From: CAVPEW01 sp050247895
GTDB lineage: Bacteria; Actinomycetota; Acidimicrobiia; Acidimicrobiales; VFJN01
NCBI GenBank assembly: GCA_050247895.1
Contig: JBFWTJ010000091.1
Location: forward strand, 1 to 12,881
Length of the DNA stretch: 12,881 bases
Direction of reading: 5' to 3'
The translations under genes were made by a program, and so were the position numbers. Of this stretch, positions 5,393 through 12,126 are shown one piece after another; position 1 is the first letter of the stretch; each line of letters begins with the position of its first letter. The notes below the pieces were generated by a model. The model was not told where the DNA came from and made no database searches. It was given only the letters and a program-made list of their open reading frames with translations.

Positions 5393-7921
5393 ATGCTGCG
5401 CACCACGCTCGCCGCGGCCTGGAGCCGCAAGCGCCGCCTGGCCGGCACGACCCTCGCCGTCGTGCTCGGCATCGCCTTCCTGTCGGCCACGCTGGTCCTG
5501 TCGGACTCGGCCCGGGCCGGCTTCGCCACCGCCTTCGCCGAGGCCAACGAGGGGACCGACGCCCTGGTGCGGTCCGACGCCGCGCTGACCGGGGGCGACG
5601 CCACCGTCCGCCCATCGGTCGACGCCGCGCTGGTCGGGCGGATCGCCGGCCTCGACGTGGTCGCCGCCGCCGCGCCCACCGTCGAGGGCACCGGCCAGGT
5701 CCTCGACCCCGAGGGCGACCCGGTCGGCGGCGGCGGGCCGCCGACGGTCGCCGCGGCCTGGATCGACGACCCGGACCTGACCGGTTGGGACCTGGTCCAG
5801 GGCCGGGCGCCGACGGGCCCGGGCCAGGTCGTGGTCGACCGGGCCACGGCCCGCGACGCGGACGTGGGCCCCGGCGACGTCGTCACGGTCGTGCTGCCCG
5901 ACCCGGTCGAGGCCGAGGTCGTCGGGGTCGCCGCCTTCGGCGACCGGGACAGCCTGGGCGGGACCACCTACGTGGCCTTCGCCCCCGACGAGGCCCAGCG
6001 CCTGCTGGTCGGGGGGACCGACCGGGTGTCGGGCGTGGTGGTCGCCGCGGCCGACGGCGTGGAGCCGGCCGAGCTCGTCGCCGCGCTCGAGGAGGTCCTG
6101 CCCCCCGGCGTGGAGGCCATCACCGGCACCGAGCTGACCGCCGAGCAGGAGCGGGAGATCGAGGGCGACTTCCTCGGGTTCCTGACCACGGGCCTGCTGG
6201 TGTTCGCCGGGGTGGCCCTGCTCGTGGCCGCCTTCAGCATCTTCAACACCTTCTCCATCCTGTCCGCCCAGCGGACCCGGGAGTCGGCCCTGCTCCGCTC
6301 GCTGGGCGCCTCCCGGGCCCAGGTCCTGTCGTCCACCCTGGTCGAGTCGGTCCTGGTCGGCCTGGTCGGCGCGGCGCTCGGTGCCGCGGCCGGGGCCGGG
6401 CTGGCCGCGGGGATGCTGGCCCTGATGGAGGCGGCCGGCTTCGGCCTGCCCACCGAGGGCGTGGTCGTCTCGGCCGGGACCGTGACCGCCGCGGTGGTGG
6501 CCGGGATCGTGGTCACGGTCGCCGGGGGCCTCGTGCCGGCCTGGCGGGCGTCGCGGGTCGCGCCGCTGGCCGCGCTGCGCGACGCCGCGGTGGACGAGTC
6601 GGGCGGGTCCCGGTGGCGGGCCGCGCTCGGCGTGGTGGTGACCGGCGCCGGGGTGGTCCTGCTCGTCGGGGCCGGCGGGGCGCTGGGCCGGGCCGGGCTG
6701 GCCGCGGTCCTCGTGCTGGTCGGCATGGTCGTCCTGGGCCCGGTCGTGGCCCGGCCGGTGGGCAGCCTGCTCGGCGCGCCCCTCGCGCTGCGGGGCACCA
6801 GCGGCGACCTGGCCCGGCGCAACGCGGTGCGCAACCCGCGGCGCACGGCGTCGACCGCGGCGGCCCTGCTGGTCGGCGTGGGCGTGGTCAGCCTGTTCAC
6901 GGTCTTCGGGGCGTCGGTGTCGGCGTCGATCTCCGACGAGCTGGACCGCAGCTTCGGCGGTGACCTGGTCGTCACCCCCTCGGGCGGCTTCGGCGGCGCC
7001 GGCCTGGCCCCGACGACGCTGGCCGCGATGGCCGAGCGGCCCGAGGTGGCCCACGTGGCCGGCCTGGGCGGCGGCCCGGCCCTGCTCGACGGCGAGCAGC
7101 GCTGGATCGGCTTCACCGACCCGGCCGAGCTGGGCGCGGTGGCCGACCTCCAGGCCGTCCACGGCGAGGTGGCCACGCTGGGCGACCAGGAGGTGGCCAT
7201 GGCCGCGGCCTTCGCCGAGGAGGAGGGCCTGGCCCCCGGCGACGTCGTCGAGGTGACGTTCCCCGACGGGGCCGTGGCACGGCTGACCCTCGCCGTCACC
7301 TACGACCAGCGGGCCCTGGGCGGCGAGGTCCTGGTCGACGAGGAGCTGTGGCAGGCCCACCAGGCCCGCCCGGCCTACGACGTGGCCCTGGTCGAGCTGG
7401 CCGACGGGGTCAGCCTGGACGAGGGCCGGGCCGCGGTCGAGGCCGTCACCGGCGAGCGGGGCGCGGCCGACGTGATGGACCGAGACGAGTTCCTCGAGTC
7501 TCAGGCCGCGGCGGTGGACGCCCTGCTGACCGTGGTGTACGTGCTGCTCGCGGTGGCCATCGTGATCGCGCTGATGGGGATCGCCAACACGATCTCGCTG
7601 TCGGTGCACGAGCGGACCCGCGAGCTGGGCCTGCTCCGGGCGGTCGGGCAGAGCCGGGGCCAGCTCCGGGCCATGGTCCGCTGGGAGTCGGTCATCGTGG
7701 CCGCCTTCGGCTCGGTGGGCGGCATCGGCCTCGGCCTGTTCCTGAGCTGGGGCCTGGTCCGCACCCTGCAGGCGGCCGAGGGCTTCGGCACCTACGCCGT
7801 CCCGTTCGCGGCGCTGGCCGACGTGGCGGTGGTGGGTGCCCTGGCCGGCGTGCTGGCCGGTCTGCGCCCGGCGTGGCGGGCCAGCCGGCGCGACGTGCTC
7901 GCCGCGGTGTCCGCCGAGTGA
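5393..7921 (+). CDS. ABC transporter permease with two FtsX domains (MacB/FtsX-type, duplicated)
   Basis: A protein of 842 residues with about ten membrane segments (near 15-37, 264-290, 315-345, 358-382, 408-429, 433-457, 487-509, 712-736, 765-788, 803-825). Segments 1 and 7 are each followed by a large external domain (38-260 and 510-705), and the FtsX domains follow these. The two halves are homologous: RTRESALLRSLGASRAQ and RTRELGLLRAVGQSRGQ occupy equal places, as do PAWRASR at 382-388 and 826-832. One chain therefore supplies both permease halves, as is common in actinobacteria. The block NPRRTASTAAALLVGVGVV (481-499) is typical of this class. It pairs with the ATPase 2 nt upstream. Likely roles are export or extraction of peptides, antibiotics or lipoproteins, or control of cell-wall enzymes; the sequence does not decide between them. 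The 3' end is followed by a large inverted repeat. Confidence 0.93.
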   Translation: MLRTTLAAAWSRKRRLAGTTLAVVLGIAFLSATLVLSDSARAGFATAFAEANEGTDALVRSDAALTGGDATVRPSVDAALVGRIAGLDVVAAAAPTVEGTGQVLDPEGDPVGGGGPPTVAAAWIDDPDLTGWDLVQGRAPTGPGQVVVDRATARDADVGPGDVVTVVLPDPVEAEVVGVAAFGDRDSLGGTTYVAFAPDEAQRLLVGGTDRVSGVVVAAADGVEPAELVAALEEVLPPGVEAITGTELTAEQEREIEGDFLGFLTTGLLVFAGVALLVAAFSIFNTFSILSAQRTRESALLRSLGASRAQVLSSTLVESVLVGLVGAALGAAAGAGLAAGMLALMEAAGFGLPTEGVVVSAGTVTAAVVAGIVVTVAGGLVPAWRASRVAPLAALRDAAVDESGGSRWRAALGVVVTGAGVVLLVGAGGALGRAGLAAVLVLVGMVVLGPVVARPVGSLLGAPLALRGTSGDLARRNAVRNPRRTASTAAALLVGVGVVSLFTVFGASVSASISDELDRSFGGDLVVTPSGGFGGAGLAPTTLAAMAERPEVAHVAGLGGGPALLDGEQRWIGFTDPAELGAVADLQAVHGEVATLGDQEVAMAAAFAEEEGLAPGDVVEVTFPDGAVARLTLAVTYDQRALGGEVLVDEELWQAHQARPAYDVALVELADGVSLDEGRAAVEAVTGERGAADVMDRDEFLESQAAAVDALLTVVYVLLAVAIVIALMGIANTISLSVHERTRELGLLRAVGQSRGQLRAMVRWESVIVAAFGSVGGIGLGLFLSWGLVRTLQAAEGFGTYAVPFAALADVAVVGALAGVLAGLRPAWRASRRDVLAAVSAE

Positions 7922-7930
7922 GGACCCGTT

Positions 7931-7983
7931 CCGGTCCGCCGTCCTGCCGGGCCGCCGGGCCGGGGCTCAGGACGGCGGGTCGG
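7931..7983. terminator. Long inverted repeat between convergent genes, candidate bidirectional terminator
   Basis: Arms CCGCCGTCCTG (7936-7946) and CAGGACGGCGG (7968-7978) are perfectly complementary over 11 bp. In plus-strand RNA the stem extends through two G-U pairs and three G-C pairs to 7931 and 7983, giving 16 bp around a 21-nt GC-rich loop that can itself fold. It begins 9 nt after the permease stop, and its distal arm covers the pth stop codon. The location and length suggest a terminator for both transcripts. There is no T tract, as is common for actinobacterial hairpins. Confidence 0.55.
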
Positions 7984-8605
7984 GGCGGGCGTTGAGGGCG
8001 TTCATGGCCCCGGCCAACCCGTCCCGCACGATCAGCTCGACCGCGTCGGCGGCCTCCTCGACGACCACGTCGAGCTCGGTCCGCACCGCCTTGGTCGGCC
8101 GGCGCAGGACGTGGTCGGCGCCCTTGTCCTTGCCACCGGGGGGCTTGCCGATCCCGATGCGGATCCGGGCGAAGTCCTGGGTCTTGAGGTGGGCGACGAT
8201 GGACCGGAGCCCGTTGTGCCCGGCCAGGCCGCCGCCGACCTTGACCTTGAGCCGGCCCAGGGGCAGGTCGAGCTCGTCGTGCACCACGACGAGCCGGGCC
8301 GGGTCCTCGATGCCGTGGCGGCGGACGAGCAGGGCCACCGACTCGCCCGAGAGGTTCATGTAGGTCTGGGGGAAGGCCAGGGCGACGCGCTTGCCGTCGA
8401 TGCGGACCTCGTCGGACAGGGCCCGCTCCCGGCCCTGCCGCAGCTGGCCGCCGTGGCGCCGGGCGAGCAGCTCGACGACCTCGGCCCCCACGTTGTGGCG
8501 GGTGCCGGCGTACTCGGTACCGGGGTTGCCCAGGCCGACGACCAGCAGGTCCGACGGGGTCCCCCGGCGCGCCTCGCCGTCGCGCCGCCGGCCGAGCGGG
8601 CCCAT
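7967..8605 (-). CDS. pth: Peptidyl-tRNA hydrolase
   Basis: A cytoplasmic enzyme of 212 residues that cleaves peptidyl-tRNA released from stalled ribosomes and recycles the tRNA. Seen here: VVGLGNPGTEYAGTRHNVG (residues 22-40) with N27 and catalytic H37, TYMNLSG with N84, VVVHDELDLP with D110, and GHNGLRS with N131. These correspond to the known active-site and substrate-binding residues N10, H20, N68, D93 and N114 of the Escherichia coli enzyme. A basic leader of about 17 residues precedes the fold. The ATG start overlaps the rplY stop in an ATGA junction, so translation is probably coupled to rplY. Last gene of the minus-strand cluster, facing the permease gene. All key residues are present. 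Confidence 0.97.
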   Translation of the reverse strand: MGPLGRRRDGEARRGTPSDLLVVGLGNPGTEYAGTRHNVGAEVVELLARRHGGQLRQGRERALSDEVRIDGKRVALAFPQTYMNLSGESVALLVRRHGIEDPARLVVVHDELDLPLGRLKVKVGGGLAGHNGLRSIVAHLKTQDFARIRIGIGKPPGGKDKGADHVLRRPTKAVRTELDVVVEEAADAVELIVRDGLAGAMNALNARPDPPS

Positions 8606-9270
8606 CAGCCCTCGGCGTCGCCGCCCTCGGCATCGCCCTCGGAACCGCCGGCGGCCGGGGCCTCGCCGCCCTCCCCGCCCTCACCGGCCGCGCCGCCTTC
8701 GGGCACGTCGGCGAACACGACCGAGGTGGTCACGACCGCCTCGTCGGGGTCGACCGCGGTGACCACCCCGGCGGGCAGGGCCAGGTCGCCGACACGGATG
8801 GTGTCGCCCACCTGGAGGCCGCTCACGTCGACCACGAGCTGGGCCGGGATCTGGTCGGGCTTGGCCGAGATGGTCAGCGAGGTCAGGACCTGGTCCACCA
8901 CGCCACCGGTGGTCCGCAGGACCTCGATCGCCTCGCCCTCGAGGTGGATGGGCACGTCGGCGTCGACGGGCTTGGACAGGTCGACCCGCAGGAAGTCGAC
9001 GTGGATCACGTCGCGCCGGACCGGGTGCCGCTGGAGCTCCTTGACCAGCGTCGGGGCGACCTCGCCGTCCACGTCGAGGTGGATCACGGCGTTGAGGCCC
9101 TGGTCGGTGACCAGCGCGGCCCGCAGCTCGCGCCACACCACGGTGACCGGCACGGGCGCGCCGCCCACGCCGTAGACGACGCCGGGCACCTTGCCCTCGG
9201 CCCGCAGGCGGCGGGAGGGGCGGGTGCCGTGCACGGGGCGCGGCGTGGCCGTCAGGGTGATCTCAGCCAT
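8605..9270 (-). CDS. rplY: 50S ribosomal protein L25, long Ctc/TL5 form
   Basis: A protein of 221 residues. Residues 1 to about 92 form the L25 domain that binds 5S rRNA (start MAEITLTATPRPVHGTRPSR, then LRAEGKVPGVVYG and HVDFLRVDL). Residues about 95-187 form the extra beta domain of the Ctc/TL5 type (VPIHLEGEA, LTSLTISAKPDQIPAQLVVDV, LALPAGVV). The tail from about 190 is acidic and Gly/Glu/Ala-rich with a short EGDAEGGDAEG repeat, probably disordered. The ATG at 9270 is supported by TAGGAG ending 7 nt upstream; the frame stays open further upstream, but that part lies opposite the end of prs. It shares an ATGA junction with pth. Ctc proteins are linked to stress tolerance in other bacteria, which does not show here. 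Confidence 0.95.
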   Translation of the reverse strand: MAEITLTATPRPVHGTRPSRRLRAEGKVPGVVYGVGGAPVPVTVVWRELRAALVTDQGLNAVIHLDVDGEVAPTLVKELQRHPVRRDVIHVDFLRVDLSKPVDADVPIHLEGEAIEVLRTTGGVVDQVLTSLTISAKPDQIPAQLVVDVSGLQVGDTIRVGDLALPAGVVTAVDPDEAVVTTSVVFADVPEGGAAGEGGEGGEAPAAGGSEGDAEGGDAEG

Positions 9271-9277
9271 CGGAGGA

Positions 9278-9283
9278 CTCCTA
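9278..9283 (-). promoter_or_regulatory. Ribosome binding site of rplY
   Basis: On the minus strand TAGGAG is followed by seven bases (TCCTCCG) and the ATG at 9270. It decides the start of the L25 protein against the longer open frame. Curiously, the spacer TCCTCC is itself complementary to a Shine-Dalgarno sequence, but the two are too close to fold on each other. Confidence 0.6.
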
Positions 9284-9308
9284 CGTCTGCGATCGCGCCG
9301 GAGCGCAG

Positions 9309-9335
9309 TCGGTACGGTTCGATTCGGTCGGGCAA
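9309..9335 (-). promoter_or_regulatory. Weak candidate promoter of rplY-pth
   Basis: On the minus strand TTGCCC (9335-9330) and TACCGA (9314-9309) are separated by 15 nt, and lie between the prs hairpin and the rplY start. The downstream element is embedded in CCGTACCGACTGCG, nearly the same as the sequence in front of the histidine kinase gene. The spacing is short and the -10 lacks its final T, so support is weak. It would make rplY-pth partly independent of glmU-prs. Confidence 0.3.
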
Positions 9336-9340
9336 CGCTA

Positions 9341-9358
9341 CCGGCGGCCCGCCGCCGG
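9341..9358 (-). terminator. Hairpin after prs, candidate terminator or attenuator
   Basis: CCGGCGG and CCGCCGG form a perfect 7-bp G-C stem with a 4-nt loop, starting 7 nt downstream of the prs stop codon on the minus strand. No T tract follows. It may end or reduce transcription between prs and rplY. Confidence 0.4.
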
Positions 9359-9365
9359 CCACCAG

Positions 9366-10349
9366 TCAGGCCAGGTTGGCCCCGCCGAAGATCTCGCTGA
9401 CCGACGTGTCCTTGAAGACGGCGTCGATGGCGTCGGCGATGATCCGGGCCACCGAGAGCACCTCGATCTTGTCGATCTGCTTCTCGGGCGGCAGCGGCAG
9501 CGTGTTGGTGATCACGCACCGCTCGATCACCGAGTTCTTGATCCGGTCGACGGCCGGTCCCGACAGCACCCCGTGGGTGGCCGCGGCGTAGACCCGGGCC
9601 GCGCCCCGCTCGACGAGCTGCTCGGCCGCGGCGCACAGGGTCCCGCCGGTGTCGACCATGTCGTCGATGAGCACGCACGTGCGGCCCTCGACCTCGCCCA
9701 CGACCTCCTTGGCCTCGACGGTGTTCTTGGCCCCCTTGACCCGGCGCTTGTGGACGATGGCCAGGTCGGCGTGCAGGGCGTTGGCGTAGCGCTCGGCCAC
9801 CTTCACCCGCCCGGCGTCGGGCGACACCACGACCAGGTCATCGCCCAGGTGGCCGGCCAGGTACTCGACCAGGACCGGCATGGCGGTGAGGTGGTCGACC
9901 GGGCCGTCGAAGAAGCCCTGGATCTGGCCCGAGTGCAGGTCGACCGACACCAGCCGCGAGGCGCCGGCCACCGTGAACATGTTGGCCACCAGCTTGGCCG
10001 TGATGGGCTCGCGGCCCTCGGACTTGCGGTCCTGGCGGGCGTAGCCGTAGCAGGGGATCACCGCGGTGATGCGCTTGGCCGACGCCCGCCGGGCCGCGTC
10101 CACCATGATCAGGTGCTCCATGATGGCGTCGTTGACCGACATCTCGGCCGTCGTCCCGTGGGTCTGGACGATGAACACGTCCGAGCCGCGGACCGACTCG
10201 CCGAAGCGGGAGTGGATCTCCCCGTTGGCGAACTCGGCCAGGTTGGCCTCGCCCAGCGGCACGTCGAGCTCGGCCGCGATCTCCTCGGCCAGCGCCAGGT
10301 TCGCCCGGCCCGACAGGAGGTGCAGCGTCTTGCGGGTGACGAGCTCCAT
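9366..10349 (-). CDS. prs: Ribose-phosphate pyrophosphokinase (PRPP synthetase, class I)
   Basis: A cytoplasmic enzyme of 327 residues, normal for class I. It makes 5-phosphoribosyl-1-pyrophosphate from ribose 5-phosphate and ATP for nucleotide, histidine, tryptophan and NAD synthesis; in actinobacteria PRPP also feeds arabinogalactan-type precursors in some groups. Seen here: FANGEIHSRFGESVRG (40-55), PCYGYARQDRK at 99-109, VDLHSGQIQGFF with H139, SPDAG at 176-180, the flexible catalytic-loop region HKRRVKGAKNT (200-210), and the PRPP-binding motif VLIDDMVDTGGT at 226-237. The ATG at 10349 has AGGAG ending 6 nt upstream. It follows the glmU stop after 36 nt, the usual actinobacterial glmU-prs order. 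A hairpin lies just downstream. No key residue is missing. Confidence 0.97.
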   Translation of the reverse strand: MELVTRKTLHLLSGRANLALAEEIAAELDVPLGEANLAEFANGEIHSRFGESVRGSDVFIVQTHGTTAEMSVNDAIMEHLIMVDAARRASAKRITAVIPCYGYARQDRKSEGREPITAKLVANMFTVAGASRLVSVDLHSGQIQGFFDGPVDHLTAMPVLVEYLAGHLGDDLVVVSPDAGRVKVAERYANALHADLAIVHKRRVKGAKNTVEAKEVVGEVEGRTCVLIDDMVDTGGTLCAAAEQLVERGAARVYAAATHGVLSGPAVDRIKNSVIERCVITNTLPLPPEKQIDKIEVLSVARIIADAIDAVFKDTSVSEIFGGANLA

Positions 10350-10385
10350 GCCGTGCTCCTGCCGGGGGTCTGGGTTGGGTGCGGT

Positions 10386-11510
10386 TCAGGCTGCCGGGGA
10401 ACCCGGCCCGGCTCCGCCCGGTCCGCCAGCATAGAACGGCCCGGTACGGGTCCCGGGGGGCACCCTGGTGCCGGGTTCGAGGGTGGCATAGGGGCCGACG
10501 ACGGCGTCGTCGCCCACCTCGGCCAGGTTGCCCACGGTGTGCTGGAGCACGACCCGCTCCCCGACCGTGCAGTCGACCAGGCGGGACGACGGGCCGACCT
10601 CGGACCCGGCACCGACCGAGGTGCGGCCCTGGAGGATCACCCCGGGGAACAGGGTGACGTCGGGGGCGAGCTCGACGGTGGTGTCGACGTAGGTCGTGCG
10701 GGGGTCGACCATGGTGACCCCCCGGCGGAGCCAGCCCAGGTTCGTCCGGCGGCGCAGCTCGGCCTCGGCCAGGGCCAGCTGGGCCCGGTCGTTGACGCCG
10801 TGCGTCTCGCCCTCGTCGGCCGCCACCACGGTGGAGACCGGGTGACCGGCATCGGCCAGCACCGCGACGACGTCGGTCAGGTAGTGCTCGCCCTGGCTGT
10901 TGTCGGGGCTGATCATGCGCAGCGCCGGGGCCAGCAGGCTGCGCCGGAAGCAGTAGATGGACGTGTTGACCTCGTGCACCTCGAGCTCGTCGGGCGTGGC
11001 GTCGCGCTGCTCGACGATCCGCACCACCCGGCGGTCCTTGCCGGCCCGGACCACCCGCCCGTAGCCGGTGGGGTCCTCGAGCACGGCGGTGAGGATCGTG
11101 CAGGCCGAGCCCGAGCGGCGGTGCTCCTCGACCAGGCCGGCGATCGTCTCGGCCCGCAGCAGCGGCGTGTCGCCCGGCACGACCAGCACGTCCTCGTCCT
11201 CGTCGAGCCCGTCGTCGGCCAGGGCCGTGAGCCCCACCGACACCGCGTCGCCGGTGCCCCTCTGGACCCGCTGCTCGACGAAGGACAGGCGCAGCCCGCC
11301 GGCCTGCTCGGTGAGCTTCTTGGTCACCCGCTCGGCGCCGTGGCCGACCACCACGACGGTGCCGGCCAGCTCCGCGGCGGGTAGCGCGTCCAGCACGTAG
11401 AGGACCATCGAGCGCCCGCACAGCAGGTGGAGGGGCTTGGGCCGGCTGGAGCGCATCCTCGTGCCCTCGCCCGCGGCGAGGACGATGGCCGACAGGCGAC
11501 GGGGGGGCAT
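10386..11510 (-). CDS. glmU: GlmU-like UDP-N-acetylglucosamine pyrophosphorylase lacking the acetyltransferase catalytic region
   Basis: A protein of 374 residues, where bifunctional GlmU has about 450-495. The uridylyltransferase domain is intact: LAAGEGTRMRSSRPKPLH at 11-28 (K25), EQ (79-80) with QRGTGDAV at 83-90, PGDTPLL with D114, GYGRVVR (149-155), EVNTSIY with N182 and GVNDR with N240. It should make UDP-GlcNAc from GlcNAc-1-phosphate and UTP. The left-handed beta-helix starts at about 264 (GVTMVDPRTTYVD) and runs to VGPYATLEPG, then ends in a Gly/Pro tail. Missing are the residues that in known GlmU carry acetyltransferase activity: the LRPG arginine (here Glu), the lysine of FVEVK/FVEMK, the HLTYLGD-type histidine/tyrosine block and the acetyl-CoA-binding coils. 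The prs gene begins 36 nt later, so no frameshifted remnant can follow. GlcN-1-phosphate acetylation must be done elsewhere, or the substrate differs. Confidence 0.85.
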   Translation of the reverse strand: MPPRRLSAIVLAAGEGTRMRSSRPKPLHLLCGRSMVLYVLDALPAAELAGTVVVVGHGAERVTKKLTEQAGGLRLSFVEQRVQRGTGDAVSVGLTALADDGLDEDEDVLVVPGDTPLLRAETIAGLVEEHRRSGSACTILTAVLEDPTGYGRVVRAGKDRRVVRIVEQRDATPDELEVHEVNTSIYCFRRSLLAPALRMISPDNSQGEHYLTDVVAVLADAGHPVSTVVAADEGETHGVNDRAQLALAEAELRRRTNLGWLRRGVTMVDPRTTYVDTTVELAPDVTLFPGVILQGRTSVGAGSEVGPSSRLVDCTVGERVVLQHTVGNLAEVGDDAVVGPYATLEPGTRVPPGTRTGPFYAGGPGGAGPGSPAA

Positions 11511-11527
11511 GGGACCTGTCTACCCGA

Positions 11528-12019
11528 TCAACCCGAGAGCACCTCGGGCACCCCGGCGGCGTCCACGTCGGCGTCGAGGGTGGTGACGTAGAAACGGCCC
11601 TCGATCCCGTCGGCCTCGACGGTGTCGAGCACCACCGGCTCGCCCGGCTCGACGGGCACCGCCACCCGGGTCGCGCCCTGGGGCGCCCTGCCGAACAGCA
11701 CGGTCACCTTGCCGTCGTCGAGCGTGTCGTCCTGGGCGGTCACGTCGCACGAGCCGGTCGACTGGTCGCCCCGCACGTAGATGAAGGTGCAGACGTCGCC
11801 CTCCACGTCGCGCACGGCGTCGACCCGCCAGCCGCCGGCCTCGGTCCCCCGGGCCAGGGTGACGTGGCGCTCCTCGTCGCCGTCGTCGGTCCGGGACGCC
11901 AGCGACCCGCCGACGAACCCCACCACGAGCACCAGCGGCAGGGCCACGGCCCAGAACAGGCAGCCGAAGGGGCGCCGGGGGGCGATCGCCGGCGGGGGCG
12001 GCTGGTCGTCGTCGGCCAT
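11528..12019 (-). CDS. Small membrane-anchored hypothetical protein
   Basis: I do not recognise this 163-residue protein. Residues 1-16 are polar and Pro-rich (MADDDQPPPP), 18-43 form a single membrane helix, and about 44-163 form an acidic, strand-rich domain that is probably outside the membrane. Two cysteines (in DVCTF and GSCDV, about 77 and 90) could form a disulfide there. The protein has no catalytic motif and no lipobox. The gene lies between tRNA-Gln and glmU: its ATG is only 4 nt beyond the tRNA 3' end, with no Shine-Dalgarno sequence, and its stop is 17 nt before glmU, suggesting cotranscription with glmU. A small extracytoplasmic protein involved in the envelope is possible but unproven. 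GC bias at third positions supports real coding. Confidence 0.7.
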   Translation of the reverse strand: MADDDQPPPPAIAPRRPFGCLFWAVALPLVLVVGFVGGSLASRTDDGDEERHVTLARGTEAGGWRVDAVRDVEGDVCTFIYVRGDQSTGSCDVTAQDDTLDDGKVTVLFGRAPQGATRVAVPVEPGEPVVLDTVEADGIEGRFYVTTLDADVDAAGVPEVLSG

Positions 12020-12023
12020 GCGG

Positions 12024-12096
12024 CTCGGGGGGCAGGGCTCGAACCTGCGACAACCGGCTCCAAAGGCCGGCGTTCTACCAACTGAACTACCCCCGA
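12024..12096 (-). tRNA. tRNA-Gln (anticodon UUG)
   Basis: On the minus strand a complete 73-nt cloverleaf is visible. Acceptor arms TCGGGGG and CCCCCGA pair over 7 bp; the D arm is GTTC/GAAC; the anticodon stem CCGGC/GCCGG encloses the loop CTTTGGA with anticodon TTG; the T arm is GCAGG-TTCGAGC-CCTGC. The discriminator base is G, and U1-A72 fits glutamine tRNAs. CCA is not encoded (CCG follows). It reads CAA codons, and CAG by wobble. It lies 4 nt before the small hypothetical gene upstream of glmU; I recall a tRNA-Gln next to glmU in other actinobacteria too. Confidence 0.95.
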
Positions 12097-12109
12097 CTGC
12101 GGGTGGCCC

Positions 12110-12115
12110 AGCCTA
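12110..12115 (-). promoter_or_regulatory. Candidate -10 element of the tRNA-Gln transcription unit
   Basis: TAGGCT (minus strand, 12115-12110) fits TAnnnT and lies 13 nt before the mature tRNA 5' end, so a transcript would carry a leader of about 6-7 nt. I see no good -35 at normal spacing. It falls in the 30-nt gap after the preceding gene. Confidence 0.35.
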
Positions 12116-12126
12116 GGGCGGGGCGG

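Noticed and set aside
4703..7609. A 968-codon open frame on the minus strand opposite the ABC transporter genes
   Set aside because: It is a shadow of the ATPase and permease genes: in very GC-rich DNA the opposite frames rarely contain stops. Its product is a low-complexity Gly/Arg/His/Gln-rich string, while the plus strand shows complete ABC motifs.
8611..8705. Low-complexity GCC/CTC-rich repeat near the end of rplY
   Set aside because: It encodes the acidic Gly/Glu/Ala tail that is usual for long actinobacterial L25 proteins, and needs no separate explanation.
9271..9678. N-terminal extension of L25
   Set aside because: The region overlaps the end of prs, and the Shine-Dalgarno sequence and family start MAEITL support the ATG at 9270.
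12097..12126. Full -35/-10 promoter for tRNA-Gln
   Set aside because: TTGCGG at 12144-12139 resembles a -35 but lies 23 nt from the -10, too far for a normal promoter, so only the -10 was reported.
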